A DNA stretch of 64,000 nucleotides, taken from assembly GCF_002119725.1 (NCBI RefSeq), contig NZ_CP021109.1:3720001-3784000 (forward strand), read 5' to 3'. The translations under genes and the position numbers were made by a program. The notes under the pieces were generated by a model that saw only the letters and a list, made by a program, of their open reading frames with translations, did no database searches and had not been told where the DNA came from. Numbering within the stretch: position 1 is the stretch's first letter; each line of letters begins with the position of its first letter. Source of the stretch: Bordetella genomosp. 9 (GTDB lineage: Bacteria > Pseudomonadota > Gammaproteobacteria > Burkholderiales > Burkholderiaceae_B). Positions 56,939 through 64,000 of this stretch are shown here, one piece after another.

Positions 56939-57859
56939 ATGCCCTCCCGCCTGCCACCTCTGAATGCCGTACGCGCGTTTGTGGCGGCGGCGCGCCGCCT
57001 CAGCTTCACGCTGGCCGCGGAAGACCTGCACGTGACCCACGGCGCCATCAGCCGACAGATCAAGACGCTGGAGGAATACCTTGGCGTCGCCCTGTTCGAA
57101 AGACGGGTTCGCCAAGTTCGGCTCACGCCAGCCGGCGCGCGCTTTCTTGCCGAAACCGCGCCCGCGCTGGACCAGATCGCCGCCGCTTCGCACGACGTGA
57201 TGTCGCACGCGCCGGCACGGGCCGTACGGATCAACGTTCGCCCCTCCTTCGCGGTGCGCTGGCTCATCCCCCGGCTGTCCGATTTCGTGCGCCACTATCC
57301 GGGCATCGAGCCGCAGGTCATCACGAGCACACGGCCGCCGGACCTGGCCGGCGCGGCCTTCGACGTCGCTATCCGCCGGGGACTGGACGACTGGCCCGCG
57401 TCGCTGGAAATGCACCCCTTTCTGCAGGACGAAGCCCTGGTGGTGGGCGCGCCCGCGCTGATGCGCGGCATCGGCGAGCCGCGATCGCTCGGCTCGCTGA
57501 CGCTGCTGCTGTCCAAGACACGCAGGAACGACTGGGACGACTGGAAAAAGCACGCCGGGATTCTGCAGCTGCAGCCGCGGCACCGGATTTTTTTCGATCA
57601 CCTGCACTTCGTGCTGCAGGCCGCCGTGGATGGACTGGGCTTCACCATCGCGCCGATGTCCCTGTTGTCCAACGATCTGGCCACCGGCCGGCTGGCATGC
57701 GCGCTGCCCCATCTGCGCCTGCCCTTGATGCGCTACTACTACGGCCGCGCGCCGAAAGCCGCGCGCGAAACCCGGTTGTTCACCGAATGGCTGGAAGCGC
57801 AGGCGCCCGTTTCAGCCCCCGTACCGCCGCTTCGAAGTTTTCCCGCAGCAAGGCGATGA
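56939..57859 (+). CDS. LysR-family regulator, GcvA-like
   Basis: 306-residue LysR regulator. Winged helix at residues 5-63: RLPPLNAVRAFVAAARRLSFTLAAEDLHVTHGAISRQIKTLEEYLGVALFERRVRQV, typical of the GcvA/AmpR branch. The effector domain follows with PRLSDFVRHYPGIEPQV and RGLDDWP. The start at 56939 (MPSRLPPLN) matches family N-termini better than the ATG at 56918, which lies in a possible promoter (GATAAAAT). It probably controls the divergent MFS gene. Its 3' end overlaps the next LysR gene by 80 bp. Confidence 0.9.
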   Translation: MPSRLPPLNAVRAFVAAARRLSFTLAAEDLHVTHGAISRQIKTLEEYLGVALFERRVRQVRLTPAGARFLAETAPALDQIAAASHDVMSHAPARAVRINVRPSFAVRWLIPRLSDFVRHYPGIEPQVITSTRPPDLAGAAFDVAIRRGLDDWPASLEMHPFLQDEALVVGAPALMRGIGEPRSLGSLTLLLSKTRRNDWDDWKKHAGILQLQPRHRIFFDHLHFVLQAAVDGLGFTIAPMSLLSNDLATGRLACALPHLRLPLMRYYYGRAPKAARETRLFTEWLEAQAPVSAPVPPLRSFPAARR

Positions 57860-58709
57860 AGGACTGCGCGGCCAGCGAACTGGTGGCGTCGCGCCGCCAG
57901 GCCAGGCAGATATCGCGCTCGTTGATGGGCAGCGACAGCGGCACCGCGCGCAGGCCTGCCAGGCGGAACTGGAACAGCGCCAGCGTGGGCGCCACGGTCG
58001 CCCCCAGTCCCGCGGCGATGAAGCCCGCCGCTGTCGACAGGCTGTTGACCTGGTGCGACCGCAGCCACTGGCGCGGGTAGACCGCCGCGTCCAAGTGCTG
58101 CCGGATGCTGCTGTTGCCTTCGAAGCTGATGATCGGATAGGGCAATACGTCGCTGACCGCCAGTTGCCGGCGCTTCGCCAGCGGATGGTCCTGGCGGCAG
58201 ATGAAATAGAAGCTGTCGCGCGCCAGCACGTCGATGTCGATGTCCACGCTGGGCGACACCGCGGCGCAGAGCGCGAAGTCCACCTGGCGGTTGCGCACCA
58301 TGTCGATACAGACGGTGCTTGCGACATCGTGCACCTGCACGGCGATGCCGGGATACGCCGCGCCGAAACGGGCGATAAGGCCGGGCAGGATGCCGGAAGA
58401 GATCGATGGCAGCGCCGCCAGGGCCACCCTGCCTTTGCGCCGTTCGACGTGGTCGCGCACCTCGGCCAGCGCGCGTTCCGTCTCGGGCAGCAGATGGCTG
58501 ACGATGTTCAGGAACACCTCGCCTTCCGCCGTGAGTTCGACATTGCGCGTATTCCGGGAAAAGAGCCTGACGCCGAGATCGCTTTCCAGGTTGGCGATGA
58601 GCGCGCTGAATGCGCTTTGCGTCAGGCAGCAATGCTCGGCGGCGCGCGTGAAGCTGCGCTGTTCGGACAAGGCCATGAAGGCCTTCATGTGGCGCAGGGA
58701 GAAATTCAT
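57780..58709 (-). CDS. LysR-family regulator
   Basis: 309-residue LysR regulator. The helix-turn-helix is in RHMKAFMALSEQRSFTRAAEHCCLTQSAFSALIANLESDLGVRLFSRNTRNVELTAEG, followed by an effector domain with HPLAKRRQLAVSDVLPYPIISFEGNSSIRQHLD. Its target is not obvious: it is divergent from nothing and lies 9 bp from hslR, in the same direction, so the two may be co-transcribed. Its last 80 bp overlap the convergent GcvA-like gene, an uncommonly long antisense overlap of two regulators. Confidence 0.88.
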   Translation of the reverse strand: MNFSLRHMKAFMALSEQRSFTRAAEHCCLTQSAFSALIANLESDLGVRLFSRNTRNVELTAEGEVFLNIVSHLLPETERALAEVRDHVERRKGRVALAALPSISSGILPGLIARFGAAYPGIAVQVHDVASTVCIDMVRNRQVDFALCAAVSPSVDIDIDVLARDSFYFICRQDHPLAKRRQLAVSDVLPYPIISFEGNSSIRQHLDAAVYPRQWLRSHQVNSLSTAAGFIAAGLGATVAPTLALFQFRLAGLRAVPLSLPINERDICLAWRRDATSSLAAQSFIALLRENFEAAVRGLKRAPALPAIR

Positions 58710-58718
58710 GCGCCGCGC

Positions 58719-59102
58719 TTACTTGCCCCGCAGCAGATCGATCAGCCGGCGGTCGCGCTTGGTGGGCCGGCCCGCCGCAATGCCGTGGGCGGGCTCCGGC
58801 GCCAACCGCCGCATTTCCGCGGCACGCTCGCGGGCCGCGACGCTTTCCGGCGTCTCCTCGTAGAGCTGCCGCGCCACCGGTGCGGGACCGCGCACACTGC
58901 TGACGCCGCGCACCCGCACCTGGATGGGCGGTTCTTCCTTGCGGATGGTCACCAGGTCGCCCTCGCCCACTTCCCGGGCCGGCTTGGCCGGATGGTCATT
59001 GACCAGCACCCTTCCCTTGCCGATTTCTTCCACCGCGAGGCCGCGCGTTTTGTAGAAGCGCGCAGCCCACAGCCATTTGTCGAGTCGTATCTTGTCCGTC
59101 AT
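58719..59102 (-). CDS. hslR: Heat-shock protein Hsp15 (S4 RNA-binding)
   Basis: 127-residue S4-domain protein that binds free 50S subunits carrying nascent chain-tRNA and assists ribosome recycling. N-terminal IRLDKWLWAARFYKTRGLAVEEIGKGRVLVNDHPAKPAREV is the S4 domain. The C-terminal half is basic (GRPTKRDRRLIDLLRGK), as in HslR. The ATG at 59102 is used because upstream the frame does not match the family. A LysR gene follows 9 bp downstream on the same strand. Confidence 0.9.
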   Translation of the reverse strand: MTDKIRLDKWLWAARFYKTRGLAVEEIGKGRVLVNDHPAKPAREVGEGDLVTIRKEEPPIQVRVRGVSSVRGPAPVARQLYEETPESVAARERAAEMRRLAPEPAHGIAAGRPTKRDRRLIDLLRGK

Positions 59103-59257
59103 GGCGCTCTCCGGCGATTTGCCGCATGGATGGAAATGATAACGGGCCGCGCCGCATCGCCGGGCGCTTGGCAAGCCGTGCAAACCCGCAATGAACAATG
59201 CGGCGGCTCCGTTTAAATTCCCCGCAACCCGCCCAATCGCAACAACGGACTCCATCC

Positions 59258-60040
59258 ATGAAAATTCTCGCCGCCCTGATCCTGACGACCGCCCAGACCC
59301 TGGCCTTTGCCCAGGACGCCCGGACGGCGCCGGATTCCACGCTCGGCCGCGTCGAACAAAGCGGCGTGCTGCGCGTCTGCACGCCCGGCGACTACAAGCC
59401 TTTCAGCTTCCAGCGCGCGCCGGGCGAGTTCGAAGGGATCGATATCGACCTGATGCAGACCCTGGCCGCCGCGCTGAAAGCCAAGCCGCAATTCGTCAAG
59501 ACCACTTGGGCCAATCTGCTGCCGGACTTCGTGGCCGGCAAGTGCGACATCGCCGCGGGCGGGATTTCGGTTTCCCTGGAGCGCCAGAAGCAGGCGTATT
59601 TCAGCAAGCCTTACATGGTCAACGGCAAAACGCCGCTGACGCGATGCGAGAACGCCGCCAGGTTCCAGACCATCGAAGCCATCGACCGGCCGGAAGTGCG
59701 CGTCATCGCCAATCCGGGCGGCAGCAACGAGCGCTTCGCCAAGACGAAACTGAGCCACGCCAGGCTGACCATGCATCCGGACAACCTGACCATCTTCGAT
59801 GAGCTCATCAAGGGGCAGGCAGACGTTTTCGTGACCGAGGCCGCCGAAGCCATCGTGCAGAGCAAGGCGCACCCCGAACTGTGCGCGGTCAATCCCGACA
59901 AGCCGCTGCAGTACGCCGAAATGGCCTATCTGCTGCCGCGCGGCGATGAAGTCTTCAAGCGCTTCGTCGACCAGTGGCTGCACTTGAGCGAGGCCAGCGG
60001 CGAATACGCGCAGATCCGCGCGAAGTGGCTGGGACAGTAA
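59258..60040 (+). CDS. pheC: PheC-like periplasmic cyclohexadienyl dehydratase / family-3 binding protein
   Basis: 260-residue exported protein with a signal peptide ending ATT...FAQ near residue 19. It belongs to the family-3 binding-protein fold but resembles PheC, a periplasmic prephenate/arogenate dehydratase derived from such proteins: RVEQSGVLRVCTPGDYKPFSF, ISVSLERQKQAYFSKPYMVNGKTPLTRC, RFQTIEAIDRPEVRVIANPGGSNERFA and AAEAIVQSKAHPELCAVNP. A conserved Glu in TEAAEAIV matches the region holding the PheC catalytic acid. No ABC importer genes adjoin, which favours the enzyme. A pure binding role remains possible. Confidence 0.6.
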   Translation: MKILAALILTTAQTLAFAQDARTAPDSTLGRVEQSGVLRVCTPGDYKPFSFQRAPGEFEGIDIDLMQTLAAALKAKPQFVKTTWANLLPDFVAGKCDIAAGGISVSLERQKQAYFSKPYMVNGKTPLTRCENAARFQTIEAIDRPEVRVIANPGGSNERFAKTKLSHARLTMHPDNLTIFDELIKGQADVFVTEAAEAIVQSKAHPELCAVNPDKPLQYAEMAYLLPRGDEVFKRFVDQWLHLSEASGEYAQIRAKWLGQ

Positions 60041-60064
60041 GGCCGGCCAGGCAAAGGAAGGGCC

Positions 60065-60952
60065 TTGGAGCAGATCACCGAACACAAGCTGTGGACCTTC
60101 ACCGGCGCGGGGCCGGCGGCCACCGTGGTCCAGGGCCAGAACTTCCGCAAGGCCGACGCGCATCCCGTCGCCTCGTACTTCGACCTGGCGACCAAGGTCG
60201 CGGAGTTGCAGTTCCGCAACCGCGACCACGTGCTGCTGTTCCGCGGCCAGGCCAGCGACCATCGCAACCAGCGCGGGTATACGTCGCTGAAGCCCAGTCT
60301 GCTGCGCGGCGCGGCGGGCAGAAACCCCGGTGTGGCGGAACTTCGCCAGCGCTTCGCCACGCTCGAGGCAGCCGAAGAAATTCTGGCGCAGGAGTATGCC
60401 GACGCGGGGCTGCTGGGGCGCGACCGCGTGCAGCGCCAGCGCATCGTGCGGTGGTCCATCCTGCAGCATTACGAGGTATGCGCCACGCCGCTGCTGGACG
60501 TCACCCATTCGCTGCGCATCGCGGCGTCCTTCGCCAGCCATGGCGCGAAGCAGGATGCCTATGTCTTCGTACTGGGCGTGCCCAACCTGAGCGGCGGCAT
60601 TACCGCCAGCGCCGAAGCGGGCCTGCAGGCGGTGCGGCTGTCCAGCGTCTGCCCGCCGTCGGCCGTGCGGCCGCATCTGCAGGAAGGCTATCTGCTGGGC
60701 GAATATCCGGAGATGTCGGGCATCGGGCAAAAGGCACTGTACCTGCACCATGAAACCGACTTCGGGCGCCGGCTGATCGCCAAGTTCCGCTTCGACCCGA
60801 CGCATTTCTGGGAAGGCCACAGCTTTCCCATCGTGGGCAAACAGGCGCTCTATCCCAGCGCCGATCCGATGCTGGAGCTGGCGCAGCGGGTCAAGGACCG
60901 CCTGGACGCGGCGCAAGCGCCGCCGGCGCGAGCGTCACGCCGGATCCCCTGA
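60065..60952 (+). CDS. FRG-domain protein
   Basis: 295-residue protein with the FRG domain, named for the Phe-Arg-Gly in LLFRGQASDHRNQRGYTSLKPSLLR (near residue 58). Other segments are ILQHYEVCATPLLDVTHSLRIAASFASHGA and the C-terminal GKQALYPSADPMLELAQRV. FRG domains are of unclear molecular function and recur in phage-defence and toxin-like contexts. The gene starts with TTG at 60065 after GGAAG, 25 bp downstream of the pheC-like gene, and its 3' end overlaps the FGE gene by 18 bp on the opposite strand. Confidence 0.75.
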   Translation: MEQITEHKLWTFTGAGPAATVVQGQNFRKADAHPVASYFDLATKVAELQFRNRDHVLLFRGQASDHRNQRGYTSLKPSLLRGAAGRNPGVAELRQRFATLEAAEEILAQEYADAGLLGRDRVQRQRIVRWSILQHYEVCATPLLDVTHSLRIAASFASHGAKQDAYVFVLGVPNLSGGITASAEAGLQAVRLSSVCPPSAVRPHLQEGYLLGEYPEMSGIGQKALYLHHETDFGRRLIAKFRFDPTHFWEGHSFPIVGKQALYPSADPMLELAQRVKDRLDAAQAPPARASRRIP

Positions 60953-61945
60953 GGCCGCCACGCGGAATCCGCAATTGCCCGACGTGCTGTCCGGCGTATT
61001 GGAATTGCGCGCGGCCACGCGATAGCGGTTGCAGTACGACGCATGACACAGGAAAGAGCCGCCGCGCATGGCGCGCCGTCCGGTCGGGCGCAGATGAACC
61101 GGATCGTCGCTTGCCGTTTCGGCGTGATAGCCCGGCGTGAACCAGTCCTCGCACCATTCCCACACGTTGCCGGCCATGTTGTACAGGCCGTAGCCATTCG
61201 GGTCGAATGCCGTCGCCGGCGCCGTTCCGGGAAGCCATCCCGGTGCGGGCCGGGCGGGAAACTCGCCGCGCCAGATATTGCAGCGCGGCCGCCCGTCCGG
61301 TTCCAATTCGTCGCCCCAGGGGTATCGGGCGCCGGTCAGCCCGCCGCGCGCCGCGTATTCCCACTGCGCCTCGGTCGGCAGCCGCGTCCCCGACCACGCG
61401 CAATAGGCCTGGGCGTCGAACCAAGAGATATGCACGACGGGGTGATCGAGCCGGTCGTAGATATGCGAGCCCGGCCCTTCCGGCCGTTGCCAGCATGCGC
61501 CTTCGACCGCCAGCCACCAAGGCAGGCCGGCGGGCACGCGGCGGACGGCGCGGCGCAGGTCTTGCGCCGCCTGCAGGTAGAACACGAAGGACGCGCCCGC
61601 CCGTTCGGCATCGGTGACGTAGCGCGTGGCGCGCACGAAGTCGCCGAACTGGCGATTGGTCACTGCCGTGGCCGAGATCGAAAAGGCGCTTACGCGGACC
61701 CGCCGCGGCGGCCCCTCGCCATCGCCGGCGAAGCCGTCGCGATCGTCGCCCCCCATCAGGAATTCCGCGCCCGGCAAGGCGACCAGGCCGCGATGGGTAT
61801 GGCCGTTTTCGCCTTCATGCCGCAGACATCGGGCCGTGCGCATGGCCCGTGTATCGCCATTCGACGGCCCGGCGTGCGGCCTTGCCCCTGCGCCGCCATG
61901 CGGCGCCGCGGGCGTGCAGCACGATTTGCCGGACGAATGTTCCAT
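60935..61945 (-). CDS. Formylglycine-generating enzyme (SUMF1 family)
   Basis: 336-residue aerobic enzyme that converts the active-site cysteine of sulfatases to formylglycine. The last 45 residues carry GGSFLCHASYCNRYRVAARNSNTPDS, with Cys300 and Cys305 spaced as the catalytic pair (Cys336 and Cys341 in human SUMF1); both are present. Other features are ALPGAEFLMGGDDRDGFAGDGE and AGNVWEWCEDWF. GGAG 5 nt upstream supports the start. It directly follows a sulfatase gene (25 bp), whose CxPSR motif is the expected substrate. Confidence 0.92.
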   Translation of the reverse strand: MEHSSGKSCCTPAAPHGGAGARPHAGPSNGDTRAMRTARCLRHEGENGHTHRGLVALPGAEFLMGGDDRDGFAGDGEGPPRRVRVSAFSISATAVTNRQFGDFVRATRYVTDAERAGASFVFYLQAAQDLRRAVRRVPAGLPWWLAVEGACWQRPEGPGSHIYDRLDHPVVHISWFDAQAYCAWSGTRLPTEAQWEYAARGGLTGARYPWGDELEPDGRPRCNIWRGEFPARPAPGWLPGTAPATAFDPNGYGLYNMAGNVWEWCEDWFTPGYHAETASDDPVHLRPTGRRAMRGGSFLCHASYCNRYRVAARNSNTPDSTSGNCGFRVAASGDPA

Positions 61946-61970
61946 GGAAACTCCAGGGCGGCGCCCGGCC

Positions 61971-63623
61971 TCAGTGTTGCGCGTCTCTTTCCCAGAACGC
62001 AGGCGAGGTCTGCTGCTTCATCAATTCCAGAATCTTCTCGCGCGGGATCACGCCGCAGCGGCGCGCCCATTCGTCGTAGCGCGCTGCCATGTCGCGCACC
62101 CGTTCCGGATGGTCGCCCGCCAGGTCGTGCAATTCGGTGCGGTCCGCATCCATGTCGTACAGCTCCCACGGCCCGGGATACTTGCGCACCAGCTTCCATT
62201 TGCCGATGCGCACCGCCGCGTTGCCCTCGTGTTCCCAGAACATGGGAGGCCGGACGCCTGCGCCCTGGCCGTCGTCCGCGTCGCCCTCGAACGCCGGCCG
62301 CAGGCTCGTGCCCTCCAGCGGCGCGATGGGGTTGCCTTCCCATACGCTGGGATAAGCCGCGCCCGTGATGTCGAGGATCGTCGCCATGATGTCGGGCAGA
62401 TAGCCCGGCGTGTGGCGGATGCCGCCCTTGTCGGCGATGCCTTGCGGCCAGTGCAGGATCAGCGGCGTTGAAATGCCGCCTTCGTGAATCCAGTGCTTGT
62501 ACAGGCGGAACGGCGTGTTCGACAGGTTGGCCCACGCCGTGCCGTAGCTTTGGTAGGTGTCCTCCGGCCCCGGCATGATCGACGGATCGTTGCCGAAACG
62601 CACCGGCTTGCCGTCGCGCGTATGCGACTTGGCGATCATCAGCTTGTTGACCAGCTCGTCGACGGTGACGTCTTCCGGAATGTCTTCCGCGCACGCCCCG
62701 TTGTCCGCCAGGAAAATCACCAGGGTGTTGTCGAGCTGCCCGGTCTCCTCCAGGGCGGCCAGGATGCGCCCGATGCCTTGGTCCATGCGGTCGATCTGCG
62801 CCGCATACACCTCCATGCAGCGCAGCAGCCAGGCTTTCTCCTGCGCTTCGTCCCAGGGCGGCTGGGTCGGATCGCGGTCGCTCAGCTTCCAGATATCCCG
62901 GAGGATGCCGCTTTGCACCAGGCGCCGCAGCCGCTGCGCGCGCAAGTCGTCCCAGCCGGCGTCGAATCGGCCCTTGTACTTGGCGATGTCCTCGTCGTGC
63001 GCATGCAGCGGCCAGTGCGGCGCGGTGTAGGCGACATATTCGAAAAACGGCCGGTCGGGGTACTCGCGGCAATGCTCGCGGATATGGCTGGCCGCCTGGT
63101 CGCTGATGGCGTCGGTGTAGAAGAATTCGCTGTCCCGGGCCTCGTGCTCGATATTGTCGTTGCCGCGCGTAAGGGTGTTGGGATCGTAGAAGCTTCCGGC
63201 GCCGATGATGGTGCCGTAGAACGCATCGAAACCCCGCTGCATCGGCCAGGTATCGGTGGGCTTGACCAGGCTGCTCGCCACGTGCCACTTGCCGCTCATG
63301 TAGGACCGGTAGCCGCTGGCCTTGAGCGCCTGCGGAATGGTCACGCACTGCTTGTTCAGATTGCCGGCATAGCCTTCCGGGCCGAAATCGTAGGTCAGGA
63401 TGCCGACGCCGGTCTGGTGCGGATGCAGGCCGGTCAGCAGGGACGCGCGCGAGGGACTGCAGCGGGCGGTGTTGTAGAACTGGGAAAAGCGCAGCCCGCC
63501 GGCCGCCAGGCGGTTCAGGTTGGGCGTGTCGATTTCGCCGCCGTAGCAGCCGATGTCCGAATAACCCATGTCGTCATTCAGGATCAGCACGATATTGGGT
63601 TTACGCTGCGTGTCGCTGTTCAT
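61971..63623 (-). CDS. Cysteine-type arylsulfatase
   Basis: 550-residue sulfatase hydrolysing sulfate esters. Metal ligands Asp17 and Asp18 lie in NIVLILNDDMGYSDIG; the modified residue is Cys55 in ARCSPSRASLLTG (CxPSR), which requires the FGE encoded downstream. Further motifs are MSGKWHV (Lys and His) and VAYTAPHWPLH. No signal peptide is seen, so it may be cytoplasmic, as for choline sulfatase-type enzymes. It follows an ABC importer ATPase gene by 21 bp. Confidence 0.93.
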   Translation of the reverse strand: MNSDTQRKPNIVLILNDDMGYSDIGCYGGEIDTPNLNRLAAGGLRFSQFYNTARCSPSRASLLTGLHPHQTGVGILTYDFGPEGYAGNLNKQCVTIPQALKASGYRSYMSGKWHVASSLVKPTDTWPMQRGFDAFYGTIIGAGSFYDPNTLTRGNDNIEHEARDSEFFYTDAISDQAASHIREHCREYPDRPFFEYVAYTAPHWPLHAHDEDIAKYKGRFDAGWDDLRAQRLRRLVQSGILRDIWKLSDRDPTQPPWDEAQEKAWLLRCMEVYAAQIDRMDQGIGRILAALEETGQLDNTLVIFLADNGACAEDIPEDVTVDELVNKLMIAKSHTRDGKPVRFGNDPSIMPGPEDTYQSYGTAWANLSNTPFRLYKHWIHEGGISTPLILHWPQGIADKGGIRHTPGYLPDIMATILDITGAAYPSVWEGNPIAPLEGTSLRPAFEGDADDGQGAGVRPPMFWEHEGNAAVRIGKWKLVRKYPGPWELYDMDADRTELHDLAGDHPERVRDMAARYDEWARRCGVIPREKILELMKQQTSPAFWERDAQH

Positions 63624-63644
63624 CCCTGCCTCGCAATGTGAGCG

Positions 63645-64000
63645 TCAGATTCTGGTTCCCGATGCGCGGTCGAACAGATGCATCGCCGCCGGCGCGAAGG
63701 ACAGGCTCACGGCCTGGCCTTCGGCCCACTGCGCGCCGCTGCCGCACCGCGCCTTCAGGCGCTGGTCCCCGGCCTTCAGGTTCACGATGGCGCTGTCGCC
63801 AAGGTCTTCCACGAACTCCACGGTTGCGGCGATGCCGGGCGGCCCTTCTCCGGCAGCCGCGATGCGCAGATCCCCCGGCCGTACTCCCACGGTGACGTCG
63901 GCATCCGGACGGCCCGGCGATGGCGACGGCGCCGCGAAACTGGCGCCGGCGGCCTGCACCTGGCCGGCATGCAGCCTTGCGGGGAGCAGGTTCATCGGCG
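63645..64000 (-). CDS. ABC importer ATPase, MalK/UgpC type (C-terminal part only)
   Basis: Only the last 118 residues are in the window; the 5' part lies to the right. After MNLLPARL comes a regulatory (TOBE/MOP) domain with VTVGVRPGDLRIAAAGEG, VEFVEDLGDSAIVNLKAGDQ and the C-terminal VSLSFAPAAMHLFDRASG, typical of carbohydrate and glycerol-phosphate type importers (CUT1). The Walker motifs cannot be seen. It sits in the same leftward transcript as sulfatase and FGE, so it probably imports the sulfated substrate or its product. Confidence 0.85.
   Translation of the reverse strand, partial: PMNLLPARLHAGQVQAAGASFAAPSPSPGRPDADVTVGVRPGDLRIAAAGEGPPGIAATVEFVEDLGDSAIVNLKAGDQRLKARCGSGAQWAEGQAVSLSFAPAAMHLFDRASGTRI

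Noticed and set aside
59213..60916. 567-codon leftward frame opposite pheC-like and FRG genes
   Set aside because: Antisense shadow; the plus-strand genes have clear family features.

Overview
This is a dense, high-GC chromosomal window from a betaproteobacterium, most likely Burkholderiales/Alcaligenaceae (Bordetella or Achromobacter type). The evidence is the gene content and arrangement: a tkt-gap-pgk operon, a queA-tgt-yajC-secD-secF block, a Bug-type (TctC) solute receptor, an extended second IF-1, two Hsp20 genes opposite cbpA, and recurrent TACAAT -10 boxes. No rRNA, tRNA, CRISPR array, insertion sequence or prophage was recognised. Names rest on motifs and remembered family features, not on searches.

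Region by region: (1) 1-8060 is a phosphonate locus. The leftward phnG-phnH pair (phnH cut by the window edge) is divergent from phnF, which precedes phnM, a DUF1045 2H phosphoesterase gene and phnN. A second leftward operon, phnC-phnD-phnE, ends in a PhnZ-like HD oxygenase gene; a Pho-box-like repeat lies upstream of phnC. (2) 8440-11950 holds an acyltransferase, a HigBA toxin-antitoxin module and a DUF3311/solute-sodium symporter pair. The HigBA module is bracketed by a perfect 36-bp direct repeat that contains the stop codons of both flanking genes. (3) 12100-19430 is housekeeping and stress: infA, small secreted proteins, mog, cbpA opposite two Hsp20 genes across a heat-shock-type promoter region, a membrane diguanylate cyclase and yfcF.

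(4) 19500-45500 is mainly core metabolism and cell biology: pgk, gap, tkt, rsmE, a lone barstar-like gene, maeB, an aminotransferase, a lytic transglycosylase, ubiD, a yqjD/yqjE-like membrane-stress cluster, cysG, upp, dacB, queA, tgt, yajC, secD and secF. About 476 bp of hairpin-forming repeats separate secD from secF. (5) 45548-52310 is an eight-gene leftward operon: polar amino-acid type ABC importer, M20 amidohydrolase, DUF1989 protein, XRE-cupin regulator and agmatinase-family ureohydrolase. A perfect palindrome lies 70 bp upstream of its first gene. The set looks like uptake and breakdown of a ureido or guanidino compound.

(6) 52489-58709 holds a small catabolic operon (Bug receptor, enolase-superfamily enzyme, HAD dehalogenase), an MFS transporter and two LysR regulators whose 3' ends overlap. 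(7) 58719-64000 holds hslR, a PheC-like periplasmic protein, an FRG-domain protein, and a leftward set of ABC ATPase, cysteine-type sulfatase and formylglycine-generating enzyme. In that last set the FGE would activate the adjacent sulfatase, and the importer may supply or recover the substrate.
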